From an uncultured Ruminococcus sp. (GTDB taxonomy: Bacteria > Bacillota > Clostridia > Oscillospirales > Ruminococcaceae), in contig CAMWQI010000001.1 in the NCBI GenBank assembly GCA_947176345.1, positions 65,900 to 129,899 on the forward strand: 64,000 nucleotides of DNA, in the 5' to 3' direction. Made by a program: the position numbers and the translations under genes. Each line of letters starts with the position of its first letter. Position 1 is the stretch's first letter. Below are positions 47,736-56,915 of this stretch, one piece after another. The notes under the pieces were generated by a model. It was given only the letters and a program-made list of their open reading frames with translations. It was not told where the DNA came from and searched no databases.

Positions 47736-47981
47736 ATGAATGATAAAACAATGACTTTTTCCGTGAACGATGACAAGGAAAAAGAACTCAAAAAAAATCT
47801 CACTATAATCTATGATGCACTTATGCAGAAAGGCTATAATCCTATAAGTCAGATTGTTGGCTATATTCTGTCTGAAGACCCGACCTACATAACAACTTAC
47901 AACAATGCCCGTAATCTGATAAGACATATTGACCGTGATGAACTCTTACAGGTGCTTGTAAGCTCTTATCTCAATTCATGA
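47736..47981 (+). CDS. ireB: IreB family regulatory phosphoprotein
   Basis: [71 protein letters not shown]. Confidence 0.92.
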   Translation: MNDKTMTFSVNDDKEKELKKNLTIIYDALMQKGYNPISQIVGYILSEDPTYITTYNNARNLIRHIDRDELLQVLVSSYLNS

Positions 47982-48049
47982 TTTTTACCTGAATATGCAC
48001 GGACAAGTGCAGTTATTATTCAGGAGAGAGTTTAACAGCTTTCCAAAAA

Positions 48050-48078
48050 TACGACAGCACCGCAAGCTGTCGTTTTTT
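48050..48078. terminator. Bidirectional terminator between ireB and minus-strand small ORF
   Basis: ACGACAGCaccgcaaGCTGTCGTTTTTT. Confidence 0.75.
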
Positions 48079-48080
48079 AA

Positions 48081-48233
48081 TCAGTCAAAAATAAATTCAA
48101 CTATTATATCAATTATAAGCTCCAGTATGTCCCAGCCTAAGCCTTCAGTTTCGATATGTGGTTTCTTTTTCTTTAATTTGATTTTTTCGTCTTTTATTTT
48201 AACTTTTTGTTTCTTTTTAAGGTTTAATTTCAT
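48081..48233 (-). CDS. 50-aa charge-segregated small protein, unknown function (absent from ORF track)
   Basis: MKLNLKKKQKVKIKDEKIKLKKKKPHIETEGLGWDILELIIDIIVEFIFD*; promoter TTGCAA-N17-TATAAT upstream on minus strand. Confidence 0.65.
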   Translation of the reverse strand: MKLNLKKKQKVKIKDEKIKLKKKKPHIETEGLGWDILELIIDIIVEFIFD

Positions 48234-48261
48234 TATTTATCACTACAGTATTTTTTCTTAT

Positions 48262-48290
48262 ATTATATCATAATAAGATATTTTTTGCAA
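48262..48290 (-). promoter_or_regulatory. Promoter TTGCAA-N17-TATAAT (minus strand)
   Basis: -35 at 48285-48290, -10 at 48262-48267, TGA extended -10. Confidence 0.7.
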
Positions 48291-48409
48291 TGATTTTTTT
48301 AAAAATTATATCTTTTGTGGATATTTTTACTTATTATATTATTATAAGGTGCGGTTATAATACTATTGCGGAGGTAATCCGCAATTTCTTAAAAGGAAAT
48401 TACACGCCT

Positions 48410-49150
48410 ATGATAAAAAAAGTGTTTCCGGCACTGGCGGTAATGACAGCAGGTCTTGTCCCGTGTACTTCCGTGTATGCTATTGACAATACTAAGATAG
48501 GTTATGGACAGGGTACAGCAGTTGACGGCAAAAACCGTCCGACTGACGCCCTCGCATTCAATGACCGCTATGCTGATTATGATGCCTGTGCTATTTCAGG
48601 AGATGAAAACCGTATAATAATAACCTTTGACCAAGGCTATGAAAACGGTTACACTGAAAAAATTCTTGATACGCTGAAAGAAAAAAATGTAAAGGCTATA
48701 TTTTTCCTTACTGGCGATTATGCCAAAAAGGAAAAGGCTCTTGTACAGCGTATGATTGACGAAGGTCATGTATTAGGCAATCACGGCATGAAACACGCAA
48801 GCTTACCGACACTGTCTAAAAAACAAGCGGAAGAAGAAATAATGTCACTGCATGACTATGTAATGAATAATTACGGTTATCAGATGCAATATTTCCGCTG
48901 TCCGTGCGGTGAATATTCTGAACAGGCACTGGAGACTGTCCAGAAGTGCGGTTATAAAACACTATTCTGGAGCTTTGCATATGTGGACTGGAAAACAGAC
49001 AGTCAGCCAGACCCGGCGATGGGTTTAAAAAAGCTCACAGAATCCGTACACGGCGGTGAAATACTGCTTTTGCACTCCGTCTCATCAACTAATGCCGAAA
49101 TTCTCGGTGAAGTTATAGACAATTTCAGAGCAAAGGGATTTACCGTATAA
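48410..49150 (+). CDS. Secreted polysaccharide deacetylase (PdaA-like)
   Basis: Signal peptide; IITFDQGYENGYTEKILDTLKEKNVKAIFFLTGDY; LGNHGMKHASLP; FRCPCGEYS. Confidence 0.9.
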   Translation: MIKKVFPALAVMTAGLVPCTSVYAIDNTKIGYGQGTAVDGKNRPTDALAFNDRYADYDACAISGDENRIIITFDQGYENGYTEKILDTLKEKNVKAIFFLTGDYAKKEKALVQRMIDEGHVLGNHGMKHASLPTLSKKQAEEEIMSLHDYVMNNYGYQMQYFRCPCGEYSEQALETVQKCGYKTLFWSFAYVDWKTDSQPDPAMGLKKLTESVHGGEILLLHSVSSTNAEILGEVIDNFRAKGFTV

Positions 49151-49155
49151 CACAC

Positions 49156-49196
49156 ACACAACCGGACGTACTTAAAAGAGTACGTCCGGTTTTTTC
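49156..49196. terminator. Terminator between convergent deacetylase and SPFH genes
   Basis: AACCGGACGTACTTaaaAGAGTACGTCCGGTTTTTT. Confidence 0.8.
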
Positions 49197-49200
49197 AGGT

Positions 49201-50139
49201 TTATTCTATGAAATCTTCGGTTTCAGGAACTACTTCAGGTGTATATTGTGGTGCGGTATATGTTGGTGACGACTCAATGTCATCAAGGTCAATATTGACT
49301 AACATTCCATTGTCACTTCCTGTAACTTTAGGAAGTACACCATTCCATTTCTGAATCTGCTGATAGGCTATTACCTTAGGTGTAAGGGATTTTTCAAGAA
49401 GTTCATTGGCATCTGCATTAGCCTGTGCCTCTGCCATGATGGCTTCTGCCTCTGCTTTTGCGGCGATAACTTTCTTTTCAGCCTCAGCATTTGCAATAAC
49501 AATAGCCTGTTCCTGTTCGGTTTTGGTTTTAAGTAAATTCTGTTCAGCTACCTGTTTAGCCTCGATAGCGTTGTTAAATTCCGTTGAGAAGTCAAAATTT
49601 ACAATATTGAATTTTTCTATGTAAATTCCGTAATCCTTTAATTTTGATTCAAGAGCAGTTTTTACATCGTCGGCGACCGTCTGGCGTTCAGTGATAAGCT
49701 GTTCAGCGGTATAGTTTGCTGTTGCAGACTTGAAACATTCCTGTACCACTGGAGTGATAAGAATTGTCTGATAGTCAAGACCTACATTTTTGTACATATC
49801 AGCCGACTTGTCGGAAACAAGGCGGTAGTTTACAGCAAGTGTACTGCTTACTGTCTGTAAGTCCTTTGATACTGCCGACGCTGGTGTTTCATATACCTGA
49901 ATTTTATTTGACATATTTTCTACTGTCTGGACAAACGGTATCTTGAAATGTGCGCCCTCTTGAAAAGAAGTCGCTGAAACTTTTCCCATTGTAAGCACTA
50001 CACCAGTATTTCCGGCTGGTACTATAGTCAATGATGAGCCAGCTATAACTAATGCTATAACGGCTATAATAGCGTATTTAACGCCTTTAAAGTTTCTTTT
50101 TACAGAACCGTCGCTGTTTAATTCATGTATTCTTGCCAT
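49201..50139 (-). CDS. SPFH/prohibitin-domain membrane protein
   Basis: VPAGNTGVVLTMGKV, NFDFSTEFNNAIEAKQVAEQNLLKTKTEQEQAIVIANAEAEKKVIAAKAEAEAI. Confidence 0.9.
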   Translation of the reverse strand: MARIHELNSDGSVKRNFKGVKYAIIAVIALVIAGSSLTIVPAGNTGVVLTMGKVSATSFQEGAHFKIPFVQTVENMSNKIQVYETPASAVSKDLQTVSSTLAVNYRLVSDKSADMYKNVGLDYQTILITPVVQECFKSATANYTAEQLITERQTVADDVKTALESKLKDYGIYIEKFNIVNFDFSTEFNNAIEAKQVAEQNLLKTKTEQEQAIVIANAEAEKKVIAAKAEAEAIMAEAQANADANELLEKSLTPKVIAYQQIQKWNGVLPKVTGSDNGMLVNIDLDDIESSPTYTAPQYTPEVVPETEDFIE

Positions 50140-50152
50140 AAAAAATCTCTCC

Positions 50153-50743
50153 TTAATTATTTATACCATTCATTTCATTGAGTACTACAGTAAGTACTTT
50201 TTCCATCTCATTTTTGAGACAGGAACTTCTATAGCCCATAACCATAATGAACATCGCATTATGTAATTTATATTCATCAGACCGGATATGTATTTCATGT
50301 GTACACTGACTTAATTCACGGGAAATAAGTTTCTTGACTGTACCGGCATCAAATGCACCCTCGTCTTCTGCTGTGAAAATAATTCTGCATAAAATATTGT
50401 ACCATACATCATCGTCAATAATATCATCGGAAGTATCTTCAACATCTCCGTTGACATACTCCATAAGTCGTGCTATATCTTCAAGTTTCATTGAATTTCT
50501 TAACATATTTATGAGTAATATTCTTAAAACCTGTTTCCGTGAGTATTTCTTGCCGTGAGTAGTTGCAACCCAGCCACGTTTTATCCAGTTCTGTATTGTA
50601 GAGCCGGTAAGCCCTGTAAGCTTGCAAAGCTGTGACAGCGTAAGCCCTCCGGTAGCCTCCAGTACAGGTGAAATTATAGAAAAAGCTTCTTCACGTGCCT
50701 GTTCATTGAATTTTAAAGTAGTTCCTGGAATATATCTGTTCAT
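50153..50743 (-). CDS. DUF1836-family HTH protein
   Basis: LTLSQLCKLTGLTGSTIQNWIKRGWVATTHGKKYSRKQVLRILLINMLR. Confidence 0.8.
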   Translation of the reverse strand: MNRYIPGTTLKFNEQAREEAFSIISPVLEATGGLTLSQLCKLTGLTGSTIQNWIKRGWVATTHGKKYSRKQVLRILLINMLRNSMKLEDIARLMEYVNGDVEDTSDDIIDDDVWYNILCRIIFTAEDEGAFDAGTVKKLISRELSQCTHEIHIRSDEYKLHNAMFIMVMGYRSSCLKNEMEKVLTVVLNEMNGINN

Positions 50744-51050
50744 GTTCTTTAGCTCCTGTAATGTGATGATATGATTATAACATAAGTTCATATGAACCGC
50801 AAGTCTTGTCTGCGGACGAAAAATGTCATTTTCTATGATTTTTTGTTATTTATCGTTATTTTTCTTGATTTTATATAGTTTTTCGCGTATATTCGTGATA
50901 TGGTATTGTTTGTCAATCTTTTTTTTAAAATCAGTTGAATTTTTCTTCAATATATGTTATACTTTAAAAAGCAGATTTTTTTAATATATTTCGGTATGGC
51001 TGTACACCGTCAAAGAACAGTCACCGCCTTGTGCGGTCGGAGGAAAAAAT

Positions 51051-51395
51051 ATGAATATTTCCGATACATTTTTCACTATGGCACAAACCGCTGAAGTTTC
51101 AGAACCGGCACTTTTTCCGTTTCCGTTCGGACTTTATGCAGTATTCTGCGTTATTGCACTGGCATTTTTTGTATTCAGGTTCGTGAAAGAAAAAGCCCCC
51201 TATCAGCTTATAATGGCAATAGCAATACCATTTTCACTGCTGATAGGAATTTCAAACGGCAAAACGCTCTTTTATCTTGTCGGAATAGTCGAATTACTGC
51301 TTTTAATATCGGCTTTTGTGCTTTCAATAGTATGCAAGAAAAAATCTCCTGAAACTGTTCCGGAAAAAACGGAAACTACAGAAGAGGAGGAATAA
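51051..51395 (+). CDS. Small membrane protein, unknown function
   Basis: Three hydrophobic segments; SD GGAGG. Confidence 0.75.
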   Translation: MNISDTFFTMAQTAEVSEPALFPFPFGLYAVFCVIALAFFVFRFVKEKAPYQLIMAIAIPFSLLIGISNGKTLFYLVGIVELLLLISAFVLSIVCKKKSPETVPEKTETTEEEE

Positions 51396-51397
51396 AT

Positions 51398-52348
51398 ATG
51401 AAAATAGCCGTCCTTGACTGGTACACTATGGACATGACCGGTGATATTTCAACCGCACCTATAGAGGAATTAGGCGATGTAAAGTTTTTTCCCCTTACAT
51501 CACCGGAGGAAACTGTAAAAAATATAGGTGATGCAGAAATAGTCCTGTGCAATAAAGTTATGATTACACGGGAAATAATGGACAAATGCCCGAATATTAA
51601 ATATATCGGACTTCTGGCGACCGGTTACAACAATATTGATATTGAATATGCCACTGAAAAGGGAATTACTGTATGTAATGGTGGTTCATATTCGACAAAC
51701 GCTGTGGCACAACAGACTTTTGCATACATACTTGACTATTGCAGTAAAATCCGTGACTATGATATTATCATAAAGAACGGTGAGTGGGAAAAATCTCCGT
51801 TGTTTTCATATTTTCCGATACCTACAGCGGAAGTTGCCGGAAAAACTCTCTCAATTGTGGGATATGGTTCAATCGGAAAAAAAGTCGCTGAAATTGCAAA
51901 GGCTTTTGATATGAATATTATTATAAGTACACGCACAACTCCCCGTGACTGTCCGTATAAATGTACAGATATAATGACGGCTGTTGAAAAGGCTGATTTT
52001 ATTACTTTTCATTGTCCGCTTACAGAAAAAACTAAAGGTATGGTCAATGCTGAACTGCTTTCGCATATGAAAAAATCGGCTGTCCTGATAAATACTTCAC
52101 GTGGTGCGGTGGTTAATGAAAAAGACCTTTCCGACGCACTCAATAACGGAAAAATAGCTTATGCTTATCTTGATGTGCTTGAAAAAGAACCCATGTCGCC
52201 CGATACTCCTATGAAAAATGCCCGTAATTGTGTGATAACTTCACATACGGCATGGTCGGCATTTGAGACAAGAAAACGCCTTGTTGATATAGTATGCAAC
52301 AACGTCAGGGCATGGATAAACGGCACACCTACAAATAAAGTAAACTGA
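51398..52348 (+). CDS. D-2-hydroxyacid dehydrogenase
   Basis: GKTLSIVGYGSIGKKVAEIAKAF; INTSRGAVVNEKDL; TSHTAWSAFETRKRL. Confidence 0.93.
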   Translation: MKIAVLDWYTMDMTGDISTAPIEELGDVKFFPLTSPEETVKNIGDAEIVLCNKVMITREIMDKCPNIKYIGLLATGYNNIDIEYATEKGITVCNGGSYSTNAVAQQTFAYILDYCSKIRDYDIIIKNGEWEKSPLFSYFPIPTAEVAGKTLSIVGYGSIGKKVAEIAKAFDMNIIISTRTTPRDCPYKCTDIMTAVEKADFITFHCPLTEKTKGMVNAELLSHMKKSAVLINTSRGAVVNEKDLSDALNNGKIAYAYLDVLEKEPMSPDTPMKNARNCVITSHTAWSAFETRKRLVDIVCNNVRAWINGTPTNKVN

Positions 52349-52356
52349 AAGAAGAT

Positions 52357-53151
52357 ATGATTATGAGGAATATTTCTGAAAAAAAGAGGATAGTTATAAA
52401 ACTTGGTACATCAACGCTTGCACATAAGACGGGAAAACTTAATATCCGCCGTATGAATAATCTTGTGCGTGTAATATCTGATTTACATAACTCCGGACGT
52501 GAAATAATAATGGTTTCTTCCGGTGCGGTGGGACTTGGAGCAGGCAAACTCGGACTTTCCGGCAAGCCTAAGGATACACGCATGAAACAGGCTGTAGCTT
52601 CAGTGGGACAATGCGAACTTATGCATATATATGATGATATGTTTGAAAAGTACAGCGTTACGGTAGGGCAAATACTGCTGACAAAGACAATAATAAGCAA
52701 TCCTAATCATTGCAGTAATTTCAGGAATACGGTTGAAACTCTTATAAGTATGGGCGTTATTCCGATAGTGAACGAAAATGACACCATAGCAATTGACGAA
52801 CTGGAGCTTGAAATAGGCGAAAATGATTCCTTGTCGGCACTGGTGGCAGAACTCTCGGAGGCTGATTTATTGCTGATACTTTCGGACATTGACGCACTTT
52901 ATGACGATGACCCACGCACAAATCCTGATGCAAAACCAATAACTTATGTTGAAAAAATAACTCCTGAAATAGAAAAAGTCGCCGGCGGAGCTGGTTCAAG
53001 CCTTGGTACTGGCGGAATGTCCACAAAGATTAATGCCGCTAAAATAGCAACTAATGCCGGTATTGATATGATTATTATGAACGGCAAAAATCCTGATTTG
53101 CTATATGATTTGTTTGAAGATAAGGAACTGGGAACTTTGTTTAAGGCTTGA
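52357..53151 (+). CDS. proB: Glutamate 5-kinase
   Basis: RIVIKLGTSTLAHKTGKLN; VSSGAVGLGAGKLGL; GTGGMSTKINAAKIATNAG. Confidence 0.95.
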   Translation: MIMRNISEKKRIVIKLGTSTLAHKTGKLNIRRMNNLVRVISDLHNSGREIIMVSSGAVGLGAGKLGLSGKPKDTRMKQAVASVGQCELMHIYDDMFEKYSVTVGQILLTKTIISNPNHCSNFRNTVETLISMGVIPIVNENDTIAIDELELEIGENDSLSALVAELSEADLLLILSDIDALYDDDPRTNPDAKPITYVEKITPEIEKVAGGAGSSLGTGGMSTKINAAKIATNAGIDMIIMNGKNPDLLYDLFEDKELGTLFKA

Positions 53152-53152
53152 T

Positions 53153-53578
53153 ATGAAGAGGAAAAAAGTTAAATCATTGCTTGGTGTCATCGCGGTTTTT
53201 GTTGCTGTAATCGGAGGACTGTTTATTATTGGTGAGGGCTTGTCGGTATTTGATATAAAGTATCATTTTTTCGGCAAGAAACGCACTGCCGAAATGGAAG
53301 AAATGTATGGAATTAAAGTTACAGACGATATACATTTAAAAGAATACAGAGAGTTCGGCTGGCTTAGTTTTCAGTATGACCTTGAAATCAATCAAATAAA
53401 TAGCTATACTGATTTTTTGCAGAATAATGTAAAAGGTTCGGATATTTCAGAGCCTGTATTTGATGACAGAATAGAAATGGTATCTTACAGTTACACGTGG
53501 CAGAACAATAAAGTATATATTGATTTTTTGCTACAAAGAGACAATACATATATTGCTACACTTAGTATATGTGAATAA
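53153..53578 (+). CDS. Hypothetical membrane-anchored protein between proB and proA
   Basis: MKRKKVKSLLGVIAVFVAVIGGLFIIGEG... Confidence 0.7.
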   Translation: MKRKKVKSLLGVIAVFVAVIGGLFIIGEGLSVFDIKYHFFGKKRTAEMEEMYGIKVTDDIHLKEYREFGWLSFQYDLEINQINSYTDFLQNNVKGSDISEPVFDDRIEMVSYSYTWQNNKVYIDFLLQRDNTYIATLSICE

Positions 53579-53599
53579 AATTTTTATGAGGTGAAAGAA

Positions 53600-54847
53600 A
53601 TGAATTACACTGAAACACTCGGCTTTAATGCCAAAAATGCAGAACCGGCAATATCTTCTGCATCAACTGCACTTAAAAACAAGGCACTTTCCGCCATTTC
53701 AAAGGCACTTACTGAAAATGCCGGTGTGATTATTGCAGAAAACGCAAAGGACTTACAGAATGCAAAGGAAAACGGTATGTCCGAAGCAATGCAGGACAGA
53801 CTTAAACTTGACGAAAAACGCATAGCCGGTATGGCAAAGGGAGTTGATGAGATTATAGCACTCAATGACCCTATCGGACAGATTATTGAAGGTTTCACAC
53901 GCCCTAACGGTCTAAGAATTACTAAAACACGCACTCCGCTTGGCGTAATCGGTATTATCTTTGAGTCAAGACCTAATGTCACAGTAGATGCGGCTGCACT
54001 TTGTCTTAAAGCCGGAAATGCTGTCATTCTTAAAGGCGGTAAGGAGGCTATAAATTCAAATAAGTGTCTTGGTGCTATAATGCGTAAGGCTTTGGAGGAG
54101 ACAGGACTTCCGGCAGATATAATTCAGGTTGTTGAAAATACTTCCCGTGAGACTACAAACGAACTTATGAAATTAAACAAATACCTTGATGTATTAATTC
54201 CTCGTGGCAGTGCCGGACTTATTCAGGCAGTTGTGAATAATGCTACAGTGCCGGTTATTGAAACGGGTACGGGAAACTGTCATGTATATGTTGACGACTC
54301 GGCAGACTTGGAAATGGCTGTTGATATTGCCGACAACGGAAAAACACAGCGTCCGTCTGTGTGCAACGCTGTGGAAAGTCTGTTAGTACATAAGGACTGT
54401 GCAGAAAAATTCCTCCCTATGATTTCAGAGCGTTTCAAGGAACATAACGTTAAAATCTACGGCTGTGACAAGACTATTGAAATTCTCGGCAATGGAATTG
54501 AAAAGGCGACTGATAACGAATATGCTACAGAATTTCTTGATTATGTTATTTCGGTTAAAGTCGTTGAAAACGTCGATGAGGCAATAGCACATATAAGACG
54601 TTTCGGCACAAAGCATTCTGAATGTATAGTTACAAAGTCTCTTGAAAATGCTGAAAAATTCCAGAAAGAAGTTGACGCTGCTGCTGTTTATGTCAATGCA
54701 TCGACAAGGTTTACAGACGGCGGAGAATTTGGTTTCGGTGCAGAAATAGGCATTTCTACACAAAAACTCCATGCAAGAGGACCAATGGGACTTGCTGAAC
54801 TCACTACAGTCAAGTATCTTGTAAACGGAAACGGTCAGATAAGATAA
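53600..54847 (+). CDS. proA: Gamma-glutamyl phosphate reductase
   Basis: PLGVIGIIFESRPNVTVDAAALCLKAGNAVILKGGKEA; TGNCHVYVD; EFGFGAEIGISTQKLHARGPMGL. Confidence 0.96.
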   Translation: MNYTETLGFNAKNAEPAISSASTALKNKALSAISKALTENAGVIIAENAKDLQNAKENGMSEAMQDRLKLDEKRIAGMAKGVDEIIALNDPIGQIIEGFTRPNGLRITKTRTPLGVIGIIFESRPNVTVDAAALCLKAGNAVILKGGKEAINSNKCLGAIMRKALEETGLPADIIQVVENTSRETTNELMKLNKYLDVLIPRGSAGLIQAVVNNATVPVIETGTGNCHVYVDDSADLEMAVDIADNGKTQRPSVCNAVESLLVHKDCAEKFLPMISERFKEHNVKIYGCDKTIEILGNGIEKATDNEYATEFLDYVISVKVVENVDEAIAHIRRFGTKHSECIVTKSLENAEKFQKEVDAAAVYVNASTRFTDGGEFGFGAEIGISTQKLHARGPMGLAELTTVKYLVNGNGQIR

Positions 54848-54975
54848 TAACAAACATAATTTAATTTTGGCAAATAATTTATGAAAGGATTTTGTTACTG
54901 ATATTAAAAGTGTTATGCCAGACGTTTTCACACGGACATATGGAAAACGAAATATAATTCAGTAACGACAGATTG

Positions 54976-56412
54976 ATGAAAGAAAAAGAAGATGAAATTA
55001 AAAAAGTTTCTGTAGCGACAAAGCCTAAGCCACTCAAAAAACTCAAACCAGTACCACAGAACACTCCGAAAAAAATACCTGAGCCAGAAAAAAGTACTCC
55101 TGAAAAGAAACGCATTGTTATAGGTGAACTTCCTGACTATGATTCATGGTCGGACAGTCAGGCAGAAACTCCAGCTGAAGATTTACAGGAAGAAGAAAAG
55201 TCACAGCCGGAAAAATCGGCGAAAAATGAAAAACCTGAAAAGAAAGGTTTCTTTTCAAGGGTGAAAGACTTGATGTATGTTTCTGCGGACGACGACGAAG
55301 AACCCACACCCGATGAACAGAACGACGACGGGAATTTTACAATAGATGAAATGACTGAAAACGTTCCTGATACAATGGATATTGTTAATGAAGTACTTTC
55401 TGAAGCAAAAAACAAAGTCCCTGAAACTGAACCCGAAACAATACAAGAACCTGAACCGGCAAAAGAACCTGAAAAAAAGTCTCCGGAGTCTACAAAAAAT
55501 AATAACAACAATAATAATAACAGGAAAAAAAATAAAAATAAAAAGAAAAAGAAAAAATCCGGAGCAGGAAATTCCGGCAAGCCTGTACAGCCTGAAAAGA
55601 AACCTGAAAAAATTCCTGAACCGGAAACAGAAAAATTCGTTGACGAACCGAAAGTGGAAGAACCTGAAAAAGAACCGGAGCAGGAAAATAATTCAACTGA
55701 AACTGTTGAAGAGGAAACTATTGTACAGGAATTTATTGATGATATACCCGAAATACCAGATGATATAAAAATTCCTGAAAGGTCTGCTGATACAGTAAAA
55801 AACGGAAAATATAACAGCGTACTTGTTCTTTTGTGCGTTATACTTGCGATAATCGGGGTTATTGCAATTATAAATGCCTGTATTTCGGGGGGCAGTTCTT
55901 CCGATGACAAGTACAGAAAAGCCATATATCCGGCAGTAATCACAGATATAAGTCCGTTTGAAAATCCGGCTGAACTCACTGATAATCAGATTTTAAGTTC
56001 GGCTATATGGTCTGTAATAATAGATAATGAAAAACTCTCACAATATCCACAAAGAGTTGATAATATGGCTATTATTCCGGCAGAAGATATTGAAAATTTT
56101 GCAAAGGATATGTTCGGAGAGGATATAAAGGAACTTACTCATAGTACAATAGTTACAGCAGACTCAAAATTCTATTACAATGCGGAGGCAAATTCCTATA
56201 GTGTGGATATAAAGCCTTATACATTTACTTATTCTCCTAATGTAACTTCTGTATCAAAGAAAAAAGGAAAATATATCGTTGCAGTTGATTACATAGCTGA
56301 ACACCCCGAATGGATGGAAGATACTGTTTCAAAGTCCGTTGAATTTACACTTTCAAAGAACGAAAACAATGGTTATAAAATTGACTCAATGAAAGAAATT
56401 ATAACCGAATAA
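54976..56412 (+). CDS. Hypothetical single-pass membrane protein with Pro/Glu-rich cytoplasmic region and Asn/Lys block
   Basis: NNNNNNNNRKKNKNKKKKKK; TM SVLVLLCVILAIIGVIAIINACI. Confidence 0.8.
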   Translation: MKEKEDEIKKVSVATKPKPLKKLKPVPQNTPKKIPEPEKSTPEKKRIVIGELPDYDSWSDSQAETPAEDLQEEEKSQPEKSAKNEKPEKKGFFSRVKDLMYVSADDDEEPTPDEQNDDGNFTIDEMTENVPDTMDIVNEVLSEAKNKVPETEPETIQEPEPAKEPEKKSPESTKNNNNNNNNRKKNKNKKKKKKSGAGNSGKPVQPEKKPEKIPEPETEKFVDEPKVEEPEKEPEQENNSTETVEEETIVQEFIDDIPEIPDDIKIPERSADTVKNGKYNSVLVLLCVILAIIGVIAIINACISGGSSSDDKYRKAIYPAVITDISPFENPAELTDNQILSSAIWSVIIDNEKLSQYPQRVDNMAIIPAEDIENFAKDMFGEDIKELTHSTIVTADSKFYYNAEANSYSVDIKPYTFTYSPNVTSVSKKKGKYIVAVDYIAEHPEWMEDTVSKSVEFTLSKNENNGYKIDSMKEIITE

Positions 56413-56519
56413 GTCACACACGAAATCCAAAAAAATCCCCTACTTAAAGGAATGCGCTCATAAAGAAGTTTAAGACATAGCATTTTTGATTTGCATTCAA
56501 AAGTGCTATGGAGTTTTTA

Positions 56520-56548
56520 TTGACAAGACGACTGCTTTGATGTATAAT
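56520..56548 (+). promoter_or_regulatory. Perfect consensus promoter TTGACA-N17-TATAAT inside cassette
   Basis: 56520-56525 and 56543-56548. Confidence 0.85.
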
Positions 56549-56595
56549 AGTTACTAAGATAAATCAGAATTTTTAAATGAAAGGAGTTGAGAATT

Positions 56596-56802
56596 GTGTT
56601 TTTTCCACCAATAGTTTTAATACGAAAGAACTTGATTATAAAAAAATTATCTCAATGTGGTGCTTTTACTGATGAAACTGCTAAAACATTTTCGGAAGCC
56701 GGAATTATTAACCCTAATGGGTTCAAAAAAGTAAATGATGCTTTAGAAAATCAAAGGGTATTAGTAAGAACTAAAGAAAACAAATATTACTTGAATAAAT
56801 AA
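56596..56802 (+). CDS. 68-aa wHTH-like small protein inside cassette (GTG start; TTG 56587 alternative)
   Basis: MFFPPIVLIRKNLIIKKLSQCGAFTDETAKTFSEAGIINPNGFKKVNDALENQRVLVRTKENKYYLNK; SD AAAGGAG. Confidence 0.7.
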   Translation: MFFPPIVLIRKNLIIKKLSQCGAFTDETAKTFSEAGIINPNGFKKVNDALENQRVLVRTKENKYYLNK

Positions 56803-56915
56803 TTGCAAATTATAATATTGAATAATAAGAACAAGCCCCGAAGCAGTTATCAATAATTGCTCCAGGGCTTAAACTTCTTTATGAGTATCGAATTAAGTAA
56901 GGGATTTTTTTTATT

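Larger units (their letters stand above)
56429..56911. mobile_element. ~480-bp inverted-repeat-bounded cassette with small ORF, possibly inserted in a terminator
   Basis: Left AAAAAAATCCCCTACTTAA..CTCATAAAGAAGTTTAAG; right arm is its reverse complement AAAAAAATCCCTTACTTAA..CTCATAAAGAAGTTTAAG; 18-bp inner arms identical. Confidence 0.65.

Noticed and set aside
55158-55979. 273-aa minus-strand ORF opposite the 54976 gene
   Set aside because: Antisense shadow of a biased Pro/Glu/Lys sequence; Ser/Phe-rich low complexity, no SD, no domain.
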